A stretch of DNA of 64,000 bases, taken from positions 248,001 through 312,000 of the forward strand of contig NZ_SHKL01000001.1 in the NCBI RefSeq assembly GCF_004217185.1, given 5' to 3'. Within the stretch, counting starts at the first letter, position 1; every line of letters starts with the position of its first letter. Below, one piece after another: positions 15,364 to 24,891 of the stretch. The notes under the pieces were generated by a model. The model was given only the letters and a program-made list of their open reading frames with translations, was not told the origin of the DNA and did no database searches. The position numbers were made by a program, and so were the translations under genes. This DNA comes from Pseudonocardia sediminis. GTDB taxonomy: Bacteria > Actinomycetota > Actinomycetes > Mycobacteriales > Pseudonocardiaceae.

Positions 15364-16526
15364 TGGACTTCCAGCTCAGCGACGAGCAGCGCCTCTACCG
15401 GGACACGCTGCGCACGTTCGTCGACCGCGAGATCGTGCCGGTCGCCCGGGAGTGGGAGCACTCCGGGCGCTACCCGACCGAGATCGTCGACGGCATGAAG
15501 CAGCTCGGGCTGTTCGGGCTCGCGGTGCCCGAGGAGTACGGCGGGTTGGACGCGGACACGGTCTCGTTCGCCCTGACGTTCGAGGAGATCTCGCGGGGCT
15601 GGATGGGCATCGCGGGGATCCTCGGCAGCCACTCGGTGACCTGCTGGATGCTCGCGAAGCACGGCACGCAGGAGCAGAAGGACGCCTACCTGCCGCAGCT
15701 CGCGACGGGGGAGCGCCGGACCGGCATCGCGCTGACCGAGCCCGGCGCCGGCACCGACCTGCAGGGCATCCGCACGACCGCGCGCCGCGACGGGGACGAC
15801 TACGTCGTCGACGGCACCAAGATGTGGATCACCAACGCCCGCCACGCCGACCCGTTGCCGGTGCTGGTCAAGACCGATCCGCACGCCACGCCCGCGCACA
15901 AGGGGATGAGCATCCTGCTCGTCCCGGCCGACTCGCCCGGGTTCGAGGTCACCCAGGACATCGGCAAGCTCGGCTACAAGGGCACCGAGTCCTGCGAGGT
16001 CGTGCTCACCGGGGTGCGGGTGCCGTCGTCGCAGCTGCTCGGCGGCGTCGAGGGCCGCGGGCTGCAGCAGGCGCTGTCGTCGCTGGAGACCGGGCGGATC
16101 AACATCGCCGCCCGCAGCGTCGGGATCGCCCAGCGCGCCTACGACGAGGCGCTGTCCTACGCCCGCGACCGGGAGGCGTTCGGCCAGGCCATCGGCGACT
16201 TCCAGGCCGTGCAGCTGCGTCTGGCCGAGATCGCGGTGAAGCTGCAGGCCGCGCGGCTGATGACGTACTGGGCGGCGTCGCGGATGGACGACGGCGTGCG
16301 GATGGACACCGAGTCCGGGATGGCGAAGATCTTCGCCTCGGAGGCGGCGCTGGAGTGCGCGACCGACGCGATGCGCATCCACGGCGGCTACGGCTACTCG
16401 ACCGAGTTCGAGGTGGAGCGGCTCTACCGCGACGCCCCGCTGATGTCGATCGGCGAGGGCACCAACGACGTGCTGCGCGGGGTCGTCGCGAAGGCGCTGC
16501 TGTCCGGGAAGGCCACCATCAAGTGA
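15363..16526 (+). CDS. Acyl-CoA dehydrogenase
   Basis: 387-aa flavoprotein oxidising an acyl-CoA to the 2-enoyl-CoA, passing electrons to ETF. Signatures: ALTEPGAGTDLQGIRTTA (about residue 124), GYKGTESCEV (about 205) and the C-terminal IGEGTNDVLRG with Glu365 in the usual short/medium-chain catalytic position. This differs from the ACAD at 26920, which uses the isovaleryl-type position. It is coupled to the CoA transferase (TGATG) and overlaps the amidase GTG by 4 nt. Its product is a substrate type for the MaoC hydratase. Confidence 0.95.
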   Translation: MDFQLSDEQRLYRDTLRTFVDREIVPVAREWEHSGRYPTEIVDGMKQLGLFGLAVPEEYGGLDADTVSFALTFEEISRGWMGIAGILGSHSVTCWMLAKHGTQEQKDAYLPQLATGERRTGIALTEPGAGTDLQGIRTTARRDGDDYVVDGTKMWITNARHADPLPVLVKTDPHATPAHKGMSILLVPADSPGFEVTQDIGKLGYKGTESCEVVLTGVRVPSSQLLGGVEGRGLQQALSSLETGRINIAARSVGIAQRAYDEALSYARDREAFGQAIGDFQAVQLRLAEIAVKLQAARLMTYWAASRMDDGVRMDTESGMAKIFASEAALECATDAMRIHGGYGYSTEFEVERLYRDAPLMSIGEGTNDVLRGVVAKALLSGKATIK

Positions 16527-18184
16527 CCGCGCCCGAGCCGGCGGCACTCGCCGCGCAGAGCGTGCGGCTGGGCTTCCGGCTCGACGACGCGCAGGTCGCG
16601 GACATGCACGCCGCCGTCGCCGGGGCGGAGGCGGCCGCCGCGGCGCTGCGGGCCCGCCCGGTCGACCCGGCCGCGGCGGACCCGGCCCGCGGCGACCTGT
16701 GGACGCGGGAGTGGGCGAACCGGACCGACGCGTGGACACCGCGGGCGAGCGGTGCCGCGCCCGGCAGCCCCTCCGCCGCCGCACCGCACCTGCTCGATGC
16801 GACCGGCCTGCTCGACGCGTACCGCGGCGGCACGGCCCGCCCGGGCGAGGTCGTCGCCACGGCCCTGTCCCGGCTGGCGGGCGCGCACGCCGCGCTGAAC
16901 TGCACGATCGTCGCCCTGGACGAGCGGGCCGCGGAGAGGGCGGCGGAGTCCGACCGGCGCTGGGCCGAGGGCACCGCGCGCCCGCTGGAGGGCGTGCCGT
17001 TCACCGTCAAGGACGTGCTCGACCTGGCCGGGGTCCCCACCACGGCGGGCTCCCTGCGCCGCGGAGACACCCCGGCCGCGGCGTCCGCGACCGTCGTCGC
17101 CCGGCTGGAGGACGCCGGCGCGATCGCGATCGCCAAGGACGCGACCACCGAGTTCGCCGTCGGCGGGCCGCACCCGCGCCGTTTCGGCGCCTGCCGCAAC
17201 CCGTGGGACGCGCGGCGCTGGGCGGGCGGCTCCTCGACCGGGACGGCGGCGGCGGTCGCGTCCCGGGCGGTGCCGTTCGGGATCGGCACCGACGTCGGCG
17301 GGTCGGTGCGGCTGCCGTCGGCCTGGTGCGGGCTGACCGGCCTGAAGCCGACGGCGGGCACGGTGCCGCGCACCGGCGTCGTCCCGCTGTCCTGGACGAC
17401 CGAGACGGTCGGCCCGCTGGCCCGCAGCGCCCGCGACGTGGCGCTGCTGCTGTCGGTGATCCGCGGTCCGGACGGCACCGACCCGAGGATCGGCGAGCTC
17501 ACCCCGTTCGCCCCGCCGTCCGTTCCCGCCGACCTGTCCGGTCTGCGGGTCGCGGTGCCCGGCGGCTATCTCACCGAGCTGTGCGACGGCGCCGTGCGCG
17601 ACGGGGTCGCGGCGCTGGTCACCGAGCTGGTGGGCGGCGGGGCGACGGTCGTGGCCGGTGAGATCCCGTCCGCGGCGGCCGCGCTGCCGATCGGCTACCA
17701 GGTCGTGTTCGCCGAGGCTGCCGCGCTGCACCGGTTCGACGCCGACCACTGGGACGACTACGACCCGGTGACCGTGCGCCGGATCAGCCAGGGAATCACC
17801 ACCCCGGCCGCGGACCTGCTGCGCGCGCTGCAGTTCCGGGTCGAGCTGCAGGCCGAGCTGGACGCGGTGTTCGCGCGCGCCGACCTGGTCGTCGTGCCCA
17901 CCACCCCGTCGACGGCACCGGTCCTGCCCGACTGCACCGTGCGCGTCGACGGCGTCGAGCATCCGCTCTACGCGGCCCAGTCGCGCTCGACGATGCTCGG
18001 CAACCTCACCGGCGCCCCGGGGCTGGCGCTGCCCACCGGGTTCGCCCCGGACGGCTGCCCGACGTCGGCGCAGCTGATCGCCCCGCCGCACCGGGAGGGG
18101 GTCGCGCTGGCCGTCGCGGCGTGGTTCCAGGAGCGCACCGAGCACCACCTGCGCACGCCGCCGCTCGCGGACCGGATCGGATGA
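16523..18184 (+). CDS. Amidase-signature family hydrolase
   Basis: 553 aa. The Ser-cisSer-Lys triad is complete: Lys163 in GVPFTVKDVLDLAG, the cis-Ser pair in WAGGSSTGTAAAV (residues 237-238), and nucleophile Ser261 in GTDVGGSVRLPS. The loop reads GGSSTG rather than the usual GGSSGG. An Ala-rich N-terminal extension of about 90 residues precedes the core. It hydrolyses a carboxamide or ureido group to an acid and ammonia. Its position between acyl-CoA enzymes and RutA-like monooxygenase suggests it releases the acid that the CoA transferase activates. GTG 16523 overlaps the upstream stop. Confidence 0.92.
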   Translation: MTAPEPAALAAQSVRLGFRLDDAQVADMHAAVAGAEAAAAALRARPVDPAAADPARGDLWTREWANRTDAWTPRASGAAPGSPSAAAPHLLDATGLLDAYRGGTARPGEVVATALSRLAGAHAALNCTIVALDERAAERAAESDRRWAEGTARPLEGVPFTVKDVLDLAGVPTTAGSLRRGDTPAAASATVVARLEDAGAIAIAKDATTEFAVGGPHPRRFGACRNPWDARRWAGGSSTGTAAAVASRAVPFGIGTDVGGSVRLPSAWCGLTGLKPTAGTVPRTGVVPLSWTTETVGPLARSARDVALLLSVIRGPDGTDPRIGELTPFAPPSVPADLSGLRVAVPGGYLTELCDGAVRDGVAALVTELVGGGATVVAGEIPSAAAALPIGYQVVFAEAAALHRFDADHWDDYDPVTVRRISQGITTPAADLLRALQFRVELQAELDAVFARADLVVVPTTPSTAPVLPDCTVRVDGVEHPLYAAQSRSTMLGNLTGAPGLALPTGFAPDGCPTSAQLIAPPHREGVALAVAAWFQERTEHHLRTPPLADRIG

Positions 18185-18199
18185 CCCCTTCCCGTCGCT

Positions 18200-18214
18200 A
18201 AATGTCTGACGTAT
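18200..18214. promoter_or_regulatory. GntR operator 2 (upstream of MmgE/PrpD gene)
   Basis: AAATGTCTGACGTAT, sharing the AAATGTCWGACGTWT pattern with the site at 13566. It lies in the 54-nt gap before the GTG at 18239, so the second half of the operon probably has its own regulated promoter. Confidence 0.7.
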
Positions 18215-18238
18215 CTTCGTCCCACTCGAGGAGGAGCT

Positions 18239-19633
18239 GTGACGACCGACACCCACACCCGCCTGTCGCTGGCCGGGCAGGTCGGCGAGTTCGTGGCCGC
18301 CGCCGGGATCGACGACGTCCCGGCCGAGGTCCTGGAACGCGCCCGGTACCTGGTGCTCGACGCCGTCGGGCTCGCGTTCGCCTCCACCGCCTACGGGTTC
18401 CCGGCCGTGGCCCGCGACGCGCTGGCCGCGTTCGGCGGCGGTGAGCACCCGGTGCTCGGCATGTCCGACCGGCTCACCGCCCGCGACGCGGCCGTGCTCA
18501 ACGGCGTGCTCATCCACGGCATGGACTTCGACGACACCCACATCCCGGCCGTCACCCACGTCAGCGCCGCCGCCCTGCCGGCGGCGCTGGCTGCGGCCGT
18601 CGCGACCGGGGCGAGCACCGCGGACCTGCTGCTGGCCTACGTGCTCGGCGTCGAGGTCTCGGCGCGGGTCGGGATCGGAGGCGCCGGCGGGTTCCACGAC
18701 GTCGGCTTCCACCCGACGGCGGTGGCCGGCGCGTTCGGCGCGGCGACGGCGGCCGGCAAGGTCACCGGGCTCGACGCCGGGCAGCTCGCCGCGGCGCAGG
18801 GCGTCGTCGGGTCGATGTCGGCCGGGCTGCTGGAGTTCCTCGAGGACGGGTCCTGGACCAAGCGCCTGCACCCCGGGTGGGCGGCGATGTCCGGGCTGAC
18901 GGCGGCGAGCTTCGCGAAAGCCGGGTGGAGCGGGCCCCCGGCCGTCTACGAGGGACGGTTCGGGCTCTACGCCACGCACCTGGCCGGGCGCGAGACCCAC
19001 CCGGAGGCCGTCGGTGCCGGGCTGGGTACGACGTGGGAGCTGATGCGCACCGCGGTCAAGCCCTACCCGATCTGCCACTTCAACCACGCCTTCGCCGACG
19101 CCGCGCTGACGCTGCGCGAGGCGCACGGGATCCGCCCCGAGGACGTCGTCGCGGTCCGCGCCGGGATCCACCCGACGCCGGGCAGGGTGGTCAGTCAGCC
19201 GGAGGCCGCGAAGTGGGCCCCGCGCGACGAGTACGACGCCAAGTTCAGCCTGCCGTTCACCGTCGCCGCCTCGCTGGTCCGCGGCCGGTTCACCCTCGCC
19301 GAGCTGGAGGACGACGCCCTGGCCGACGCCGGCATCCGCGCGCTGGCCCAGAAGGTGCGGGTGCACGACGACCCGGACAGCGCGTTCCCGGCCGCCTACT
19401 CCGGGGCGCTGGAGATCAAGCTCTCCGACGGCCGGGTTCTGGCCCACCGCGAGCAGGTCAACCGTGGCCACGACCAGCGCCCGCTGACCAACGCCGAGAT
19501 CGAGGAGAAGTTCCGCGGCACGATCGGCCGGGTCGCCGGCGACGCGACGACCGACCGGGTCCGCGCCGCCGTCCTCGCCCTGGGTGACGACCGCCCGGCG
19601 TCGGACTTCGCCGAGGCGTGCCGTGCCGGGTGA
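18239..19633 (+). CDS. MmgE/PrpD-family protein
   Basis: 464 aa, full length for the family that includes 2-methylcitrate dehydratase, cis-aconitate decarboxylase and iminodisuccinate epimerase. Family motifs: GMDFDDTHIPAVTHVSAAALPA (about residue 99), FHPTAVAGAFGAATAAGK (about 158) and YPICHFNHAFADAALTLRE (about 276). The exact reaction cannot be read from sequence; isomerisation or dehydration of a carboxylic acid intermediate is most likely. The GTG follows GAGGAG. Its 3' end overlaps the next gene by 11 nt. Confidence 0.92.
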   Translation: MTTDTHTRLSLAGQVGEFVAAAGIDDVPAEVLERARYLVLDAVGLAFASTAYGFPAVARDALAAFGGGEHPVLGMSDRLTARDAAVLNGVLIHGMDFDDTHIPAVTHVSAAALPAALAAAVATGASTADLLLAYVLGVEVSARVGIGGAGGFHDVGFHPTAVAGAFGAATAAGKVTGLDAGQLAAAQGVVGSMSAGLLEFLEDGSWTKRLHPGWAAMSGLTAASFAKAGWSGPPAVYEGRFGLYATHLAGRETHPEAVGAGLGTTWELMRTAVKPYPICHFNHAFADAALTLREAHGIRPEDVVAVRAGIHPTPGRVVSQPEAAKWAPRDEYDAKFSLPFTVAASLVRGRFTLAELEDDALADAGIRALAQKVRVHDDPDSAFPAAYSGALEIKLSDGRVLAHREQVNRGHDQRPLTNAEIEEKFRGTIGRVAGDATTDRVRAAVLALGDDRPASDFAEACRAG

Positions 19634-20675
19634 GGTGCGGGTCGGCCTGTTCCTGACCCACCAGCGGCGGGCCGACGCCGACCCGCTCGCCGTGCTGGAC
19701 GACCAGCTCGCCCTGGTCCGCGCCGCCCGTGACGGCGGCCTGGACTCGGTCTTCGGCGGGCAGCACCACCTGAGCGAGACGCTCGCCCACATCCAGCCGC
19801 TGCCCTGGCTCGCCCGGGTCGCGGCCGAGGCCGGGGACATGACCGTCGGCACCGGCATCCACCTGCTCGCGCTGCACAACCCGGTGGACACCGCCGAGGC
19901 CTACGCGAGCCTGGACGTCATCTGCCGCGGGCGGTCGGTGTTCGGCGTGGGGCTGGGCTACCGCGACGTCGAGTACGCCGCGTTCGGCGTCCCGGCCGGG
20001 GAGAAGGTGCGCCGGTTCACCGAGAACCTTCGGCTGGTGCGCGAGCTCTGGAGCGGCGAGGAGGTCCACGCCGACCTGCCGTGGACCCGTCTGGACGGCG
20101 TCCGCGCCACGATGCGCCCGGTCGCCGACCCGCACCCGCCGGTCTGGATGGCCGCCAACTCCGACGCCGCCGTCCGCCGGGCCGGGCGCCTCGCCGACAC
20201 CTGGATGATCAACCCGCACGCCACGACGTCGACGATCCGGCGCCAGCTCGGGCTGTTCCACGACGAGCGCGCCGCGGCCGGTCGCGGCCCGCTGCGGGAG
20301 CTGCCGCTGATGCGCGAGATCTACTGCGCGCCCACCCGGGAGCAGGCGGTCGAGCTGGCCCGCCCGCACCTGGCCGGCAAGTACGCCGTCTACGCCGACT
20401 GGGGCCAGGACCGTGTCCTGCCCGGAAACGACTCGTTCCGTACCGGTTACGACGAGCTCGCCCAGGACCGGTTCGTGATCGGATCCCCCGAGGACTGCCT
20501 CGCGGCGCTGCTGCCGTGGCGCGACGAGCTCGGCGTGGACCACTTCGTCCTGCGCACCGACTGGGCCGGCATGCCGGTCTCCGACGCGCTCGCCTCGCTC
20601 GACCTGATCGCCCGCGAGGTCGCCCCCGTCCTGCGGTCCACCCCGGCCGCCGCAGGTCCCACCCGCCACGAGTGA
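19623..20675 (+). CDS. LLM-class flavin-dependent oxidoreductase
   Basis: 350-aa bacterial-luciferase-fold protein. [17 protein letters not shown] opens the first strand, [21 protein letters not shown] follows, and [20 protein letters not shown] (about residue 105) is the flavin-phosphate region. It is expected to use FMNH2 and O2. GTG 19623 overlaps the MmgE/PrpD stop; GTG 19635 is the alternative. It sits beside the RutA-like enzyme but is not closely similar to it, so the operon has two distinct flavin monooxygenases, perhaps acting in sequence on one substrate. Confidence 0.9.
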   Translation: MPGEVRVGLFLTHQRRADADPLAVLDDQLALVRAARDGGLDSVFGGQHHLSETLAHIQPLPWLARVAAEAGDMTVGTGIHLLALHNPVDTAEAYASLDVICRGRSVFGVGLGYRDVEYAAFGVPAGEKVRRFTENLRLVRELWSGEEVHADLPWTRLDGVRATMRPVADPHPPVWMAANSDAAVRRAGRLADTWMINPHATTSTIRRQLGLFHDERAAAGRGPLRELPLMREIYCAPTREQAVELARPHLAGKYAVYADWGQDRVLPGNDSFRTGYDELAQDRFVIGSPEDCLAALLPWRDELGVDHFVLRTDWAGMPVSDALASLDLIAREVAPVLRSTPAAAGPTRHE

Positions 20676-20688
20676 AGGGAGTCCTCGA

Positions 20689-21741
20689 ATGGACTTCGGC
20701 GTGTTCATCCCGATCGGCAACAACGGCTGGCTGATCTCCGAGAACAGCCCCCAGTACAAGCCGACCTTCGACCTGAACAAGCGGGTGGTGCAGGAGGCCG
20801 AGGCACAGGGCTTCGCGTTCGCCCTGTCGATGATCAAGCTGCGCGGGTTCGGCGGGAAGACCGAGTTCTGGGACCACAACCTGGAGTCGTTCACGCTGAT
20901 GGCGGGCCTGGCCGCGGTCACCGAGCGGATCCAGCTCTACGCCTCCACCGCCGTGCTGACGCTGCCGCCGGCGCTGGTGGCGCGGATGGCCTCGACGATC
21001 GACTCGATCGCCCCGGGCCGGTTCGGCGTCAACATCGTCTCCGGGTGGGCCAAGGGCGAGTACGAGCAGATGGGCCTGTGGCCCGGTGACGACTACTTCG
21101 GCTACCGCTACGACTACTCGACCGAGTACGTGAAGGTGCTGCGCGACCTGTGGGAGACGGGCCGCTGCGACCTCGACGGCACGTACTTCCAGATGGACGA
21201 CTGTGTGCTCTCCCCGCGCCCGTCCGGGCACGTCAACATCGTCTGCGCCGGGCAGTCCGACCGCGGCATGCAGTTCTGCGCCGAGTACGGCGACTACAAC
21301 TTCATCCTGTCCCCGGGCGTCAACGACCCGCAGGTCTACCGCGAGCCGACGCAGAAGCTGGCCGGGTTCGCCGAGAAGACCGGGCGCGACGTCGGCTCGC
21401 TGCCGCTGTTCATGGCGATCATGGCCGAGACCGACGAGGAGGCCCAGGCCAAGTGGGCGTCCTACAACGCGGGCGCCGACGCCGGGGCGCTGGGCTACAT
21501 GTCCGACGAGGGCGGCAAGGACACCACCGCCGACGGGTCCGGCACCGCGCGGACGATCAACCTGCCGGAGGGGGCGGTCAACTTCAACATGGCCACCCTC
21601 GTCGGGTCCTACGAGACCGTCGCCCGCCAGATCGACCAGGTCGCGGAGATGCCCGGTGTGAAGGGGATGATGTTCACCTTCGACGACTTCGAGAAGGGCG
21701 TCCACGACTTCGGCACGCGGGTGAAGCCGTTGCTCGGCTGA
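20689..21741 (+). CDS. RutA-like pyrimidine/amide-cleaving flavin monooxygenase
   Basis: 350 aa. The sequence is strikingly close to E. coli RutA as I recall it: [13 protein letters not shown] at the N-terminus, [19 protein letters not shown] (residues 45-63), [36 protein letters not shown] and the final [10 protein letters not shown] segment. RutA opens the uracil ring between N3 and C4 with FMNH2 and O2 through a flavin N5-oxygen adduct. None of rutB, C, D, E, F or G is in the window. An amidase upstream could replace RutB and the FMN reductase at 12066 could replace RutF. The substrate may be uracil or another cyclic amide. Confidence 0.9.
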   Translation: MDFGVFIPIGNNGWLISENSPQYKPTFDLNKRVVQEAEAQGFAFALSMIKLRGFGGKTEFWDHNLESFTLMAGLAAVTERIQLYASTAVLTLPPALVARMASTIDSIAPGRFGVNIVSGWAKGEYEQMGLWPGDDYFGYRYDYSTEYVKVLRDLWETGRCDLDGTYFQMDDCVLSPRPSGHVNIVCAGQSDRGMQFCAEYGDYNFILSPGVNDPQVYREPTQKLAGFAEKTGRDVGSLPLFMAIMAETDEEAQAKWASYNAGADAGALGYMSDEGGKDTTADGSGTARTINLPEGAVNFNMATLVGSYETVARQIDQVAEMPGVKGMMFTFDDFEKGVHDFGTRVKPLLG

Positions 21742-21858
21742 GCCCACGGACCGTGTCCGCCGCCGCTGGCGGGCCGCTCGCCGCACGACACCCCCTTCTC
21801 AACGCTGAGAGCCCCACTCGCTGCGACAACGCGACGGGCCTTCGGAAACCTGAGCGCC

Positions 21859-21886
21859 GATGGTTACGCCATTCGGCGTAGCCATC
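21859..21886 (+). promoter_or_regulatory. Hairpin/palindrome in leader of DICT gene
   Basis: GATGGTTACGCC-ATTC-GGCGTAGCCATC: 12-nt arms with one mismatch that is a G-T pair in RNA and a 4-nt loop. It ends 27 nt before the ATG at 21914, in a 172-nt leader. It could be an operator or an mRNA stem; with no T tract after it, a terminator is less likely. Confidence 0.55.
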
Positions 21887-21913
21887 TGCTGACTCTGTGT
21901 AGTGGGGGCTTCG

Positions 21914-23494
21914 ATGACGATGGACGGTGTACGCGAGGACCCGGGAGCGCCGGTGAGCGAGCACCGCCTGCGCGCATGGGTGTCGGCGCAGACGGCGCCG
22001 ACCGGGTCCGACATCGAGCGGGCCCGGGCGCAGGTGTCCGGACGGCGTCCCGAGGCCATGACGAAGCGTTCGCTGATCGCGGTGTCGCACGCGATCGAGC
22101 GGGCCGTGCTGGCCTCGCCGGTCGACGGACCGACCGTCGTGATCGGGCTCTTCCAGCGCATGGAGTACTTCGAGCGCGAACGGTCGGTCTACCGCGACCT
22201 CGCCGAGGCCGGGGTCCGGGTCGCCGTCGGGTTCTGCGACGCACCCGCCCACGACCTCCCCGACGGCGTCGAGCAGGTCGCGCTCGACCCGTCCGAGGCG
22301 CTGGTCGACGAGTGGGCGATCGTGGCGCTCTCGGACTCGGCGGGCGCGTTCCTGGTGGCCACCGACCGGCACGAGTTCGATCCGGACGCCCGCTCCCTGG
22401 AGGCCGGCCGGAGGTTCCTGGCCCGGTGGGGGTTCTCCCGGGTGCAGTCCGGGGTGGAGCTCGCCCGCCTGCGCCTCACCCTCGGCGCGCGCCTGCACCC
22501 GGGGACCCTGGAGGTCATCGACCGGCTGCTCATGCGCGTGATGCCGGCCGGTGCCGACCCGGCCGGATCGGCCGGCTCGCCGCAGGAACGCTGGTTCAGC
22601 ACGGCGGCGCTGCACCTCGCCGACCGGATGGACACCGCCCGCGCCGGCAGCGCCCGGCTGCGTGCCCAGCTCACCGACGCGCACGCGGCGGCCGCGGCCC
22701 GCGCGACCGTCGGGGTCGACCAGCAGAGCGGGCTGACCACCCCGGAGTTCCTGCAGCGGTGGTCGGACACCGGCGGGACGACGGCGCTGCCGGTCGGCCT
22801 GGCGATGTTCGAGCTGCCCGCGGTGCAGCACGCCGTCGGCAACCAGCGCGCCGCCTACCACGCCGCACGCCGGATCGCGGCCGCGATGACCGAGCCTCTG
22901 GGGCCCGTCGACGCGGCGGTGCGGCTGTCCGAGCGGGAGTTCCTCGTCGTCGTCCCGGGAGCCTCCGAGATGCACCTGGCGACGGTCTGCGACGAGATCG
23001 TCGAGCAGCTCGCGCTGGCCTCCGACGGGTACCCGTACGTCTCGCTGGCCGGTGGGCTCGCCACGGTCGTCACCCGTGCGCGGCCGCTGCCGCTGGCCGA
23101 CCTGCGCCGGGCCCTGGAGCGTCTGGAGGCCGGGACGGACACCGGCCCGGTGGACGCGGGGACGAGCACCGCCGGGGACCGGATCACGATCTGCGTCGTC
23201 GGCGACGCGCCCACCGCCGCCCCGTCGCCGGTCCCGACGCCCCGTCCGCGCGACGACGGGTCCTCGCTCGACCCCGCCGTCGAGGAGTACGTCCGGGACG
23301 AGCCGTCGACCGGGAACCACGCGTCGGCCGAGGTCGCCACGGGAGAGTTCGAGTCCGTGCGCCCGGAGTCCGTGCGCTCGGAGTCCGGGCATTCGGACGG
23401 GGTGCACGGGGAGCCGGTCTGGGGTGAGCCGGGGCCGTTCCGGGCGGTGCTGTCCGACCGGTGGAACGGCCACCGGTTCGACGGTCTCGGCTAA
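21914..23494 (+). CDS. DICT sensory domain protein with degenerate GGDEF domain
   Basis: 526 aa. Residues about 50-185 fit the DICT domain (MTKRSLIAVSHAIERAVL, then VVIGLFQRMEYFERE), a sensory module linked to diguanylate cyclases. A GGDEF-like fold follows at about 260-400, starting near VGVDQQSGLTTPEFLQRW. Its active-site loop reads LSEREFLVVVP in place of GGDEF, so cyclase activity is probably lost. The last 120 residues are acidic, low complexity and include a decaying 15-bp tandem repeat (23351-23395). Start choice among GTG 21902, ATG 21914 and ATG 21920 is uncertain. It converges on the flippase gene with a 4-nt overlap. Confidence 0.75.
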   Translation: MTMDGVREDPGAPVSEHRLRAWVSAQTAPTGSDIERARAQVSGRRPEAMTKRSLIAVSHAIERAVLASPVDGPTVVIGLFQRMEYFERERSVYRDLAEAGVRVAVGFCDAPAHDLPDGVEQVALDPSEALVDEWAIVALSDSAGAFLVATDRHEFDPDARSLEAGRRFLARWGFSRVQSGVELARLRLTLGARLHPGTLEVIDRLLMRVMPAGADPAGSAGSPQERWFSTAALHLADRMDTARAGSARLRAQLTDAHAAAAARATVGVDQQSGLTTPEFLQRWSDTGGTTALPVGLAMFELPAVQHAVGNQRAAYHAARRIAAAMTEPLGPVDAAVRLSEREFLVVVPGASEMHLATVCDEIVEQLALASDGYPYVSLAGGLATVVTRARPLPLADLRRALERLEAGTDTGPVDAGTSTAGDRITICVVGDAPTAAPSPVPTPRPRDDGSSLDPAVEEYVRDEPSTGNHASAEVATGEFESVRPESVRSESGHSDGVHGEPVWGEPGPFRAVLSDRWNGHRFDGLG

Positions 23495-24891
23495 CCCGCC
23501 GAGGGGGCGGCGGCCAGGGCGTTGCCGTGCATCACCCGGCCGTGCACCAGCAGGGCCAGGGCCACGACGGTCTGCCCGACCAGCCAGGACAGGCCGACCC
23601 CGGTCAGCCCCCACCACGGCGCGACGACCCAGGACATCCCGATCACGATCGTCGCGATCGCGGCCGGCACACCGAACAGCACCCGCATCCGGCGCTGCAC
23701 CCGGGCCGCGGCCAGCGCGGACGCGGTGACGATGTTGGGCAGGGCCGAGAGCGACGCGAGGACGAGCGCGCCCGTCCCGGTCTCGGTGTAGTGCTCGCCG
23801 AAGATCGACAGGATCGGGTAGGCGCCGAGCGTCAGCACGGCGACGGCGGGCACGGTCAGCATCAGCGCGCGCTTCGTGGTGGACCGCCGGGCGGCGTCGG
23901 CACCGGCCGGATCGGTCGCCCCGTGGGCCACCATCGACTGGGTCATACCCGTGACGACCAGGTAGATCGCCATCGTCATGGTCCAGACGATCTGGTAGGT
24001 CGCGGCGTCCGGCGCGCCGAGGCGGGCCAGCACCAGCAGCGGCAGGCCGTAGATCGCGGCGTGCCAGAAGATCGAGCCCGCGTAGTCCATCCCGGCGAAG
24101 TGGGCGATCCCGCGCACCGTCACCGGTTCGGTCTCGCGCGTCGTGGCCGAGTGCTTCGGCAGCACCGACGAGAAGATCCAGATGCTCACGACGACGACGG
24201 CGACGCCGGTGGCGGCGATCCAGGAGATGCCGATCCCGCCGGGGATCGCCAGCACCGCGGCGACGAGCAGCAGGCCGACCTTGAGCAGGGAGAACAGCAG
24301 GTTCTCCAGCGGCACGACCATCGCCTTGCGCAGTCCGGTCAGCAGGTTGTCCTGCACGTCGAACAGGGCCATCAGCGGCGTGCCGATCATGAAGAACACG
24401 ACCAGCGCGCCGAGCCCGGCCACGCCGACCATCTCCGGTGCCCAGAGCGGGGCGCCGAGCGCGAACCCGGCCCCGATCAGCGCCGCGGCCGCGATCGCGA
24501 TGACGTAGCCGACGGTGACGAGCTTCGTCGAGCGCGGCCCGGCGACCGGGACGAACCGCAGCAGCGCGTTCTGCATGTTCAGGTGCGCGATCCCGCCGAG
24601 CATCGCCAGCGTGGCCAGGGCGGCGGAGTTGACGCCCGCCTCGGCCGGGGAGAACAGCCGGGCCACCAGGACCCAGTAGCCGAGGCCGACGATCGAGCTC
24701 AGCCCGGAGCTGACGACCAGCGCGAGGCCGTCGCGGTGCACCGGGGCGTTCCAGGCCGCCAGGCCCTTCGCCTCCGGCAGGGGAGGTCCGCCGACCTCCG
24801 GCGGGACGATCAGGTTGTCCTGCGTCCGCAGGGCGCCGCTCTCCTGCGGGAGGCGGACCGGCAGGGTGGGCTGCGAGAACGGAGACCACAT
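23491..24891 (-). CDS. Polysaccharide/lipid-linked sugar flippase-like membrane protein (MOP superfamily)
   Basis: 466 aa with about 12 hydrophobic segments spread from residue 50 to the end, including SSGLSSIVGLGYWVLVARLF, the first helix pattern of Wzx/RfbX-type transporters. The short N-terminal tail is cytoplasmic. ATG 24891 is chosen because GAGGAG lies about 9 nt upstream; the longer frame to 25023 lacks family-like sequence. Such proteins move lipid-linked saccharides to the outer face of the membrane. No glycosyltransferase or polymerase gene is adjacent, so its cargo is unknown. Confidence 0.85.
   Translation of the reverse strand: MWSPFSQPTLPVRLPQESGALRTQDNLIVPPEVGGPPLPEAKGLAAWNAPVHRDGLALVVSSGLSSIVGLGYWVLVARLFSPAEAGVNSAALATLAMLGGIAHLNMQNALLRFVPVAGPRSTKLVTVGYVIAIAAAALIGAGFALGAPLWAPEMVGVAGLGALVVFFMIGTPLMALFDVQDNLLTGLRKAMVVPLENLLFSLLKVGLLLVAAVLAIPGGIGISWIAATGVAVVVVSIWIFSSVLPKHSATTRETEPVTVRGIAHFAGMDYAGSIFWHAAIYGLPLLVLARLGAPDAATYQIVWTMTMAIYLVVTGMTQSMVAHGATDPAGADAARRSTTKRALMLTVPAVAVLTLGAYPILSIFGEHYTETGTGALVLASLSALPNIVTASALAAARVQRRMRVLFGVPAAIATIVIGMSWVVAPWWGLTGVGLSWLVGQTVVALALLVHGRVMHGNALAAAPSAG

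Noticed and set aside
20689..21741. Complete rut pyrimidine pathway
   Set aside because: Only the RutA homologue is present; no RutB, RutC, RutD, RutE, RutF or RutG homologue occurs in the window.
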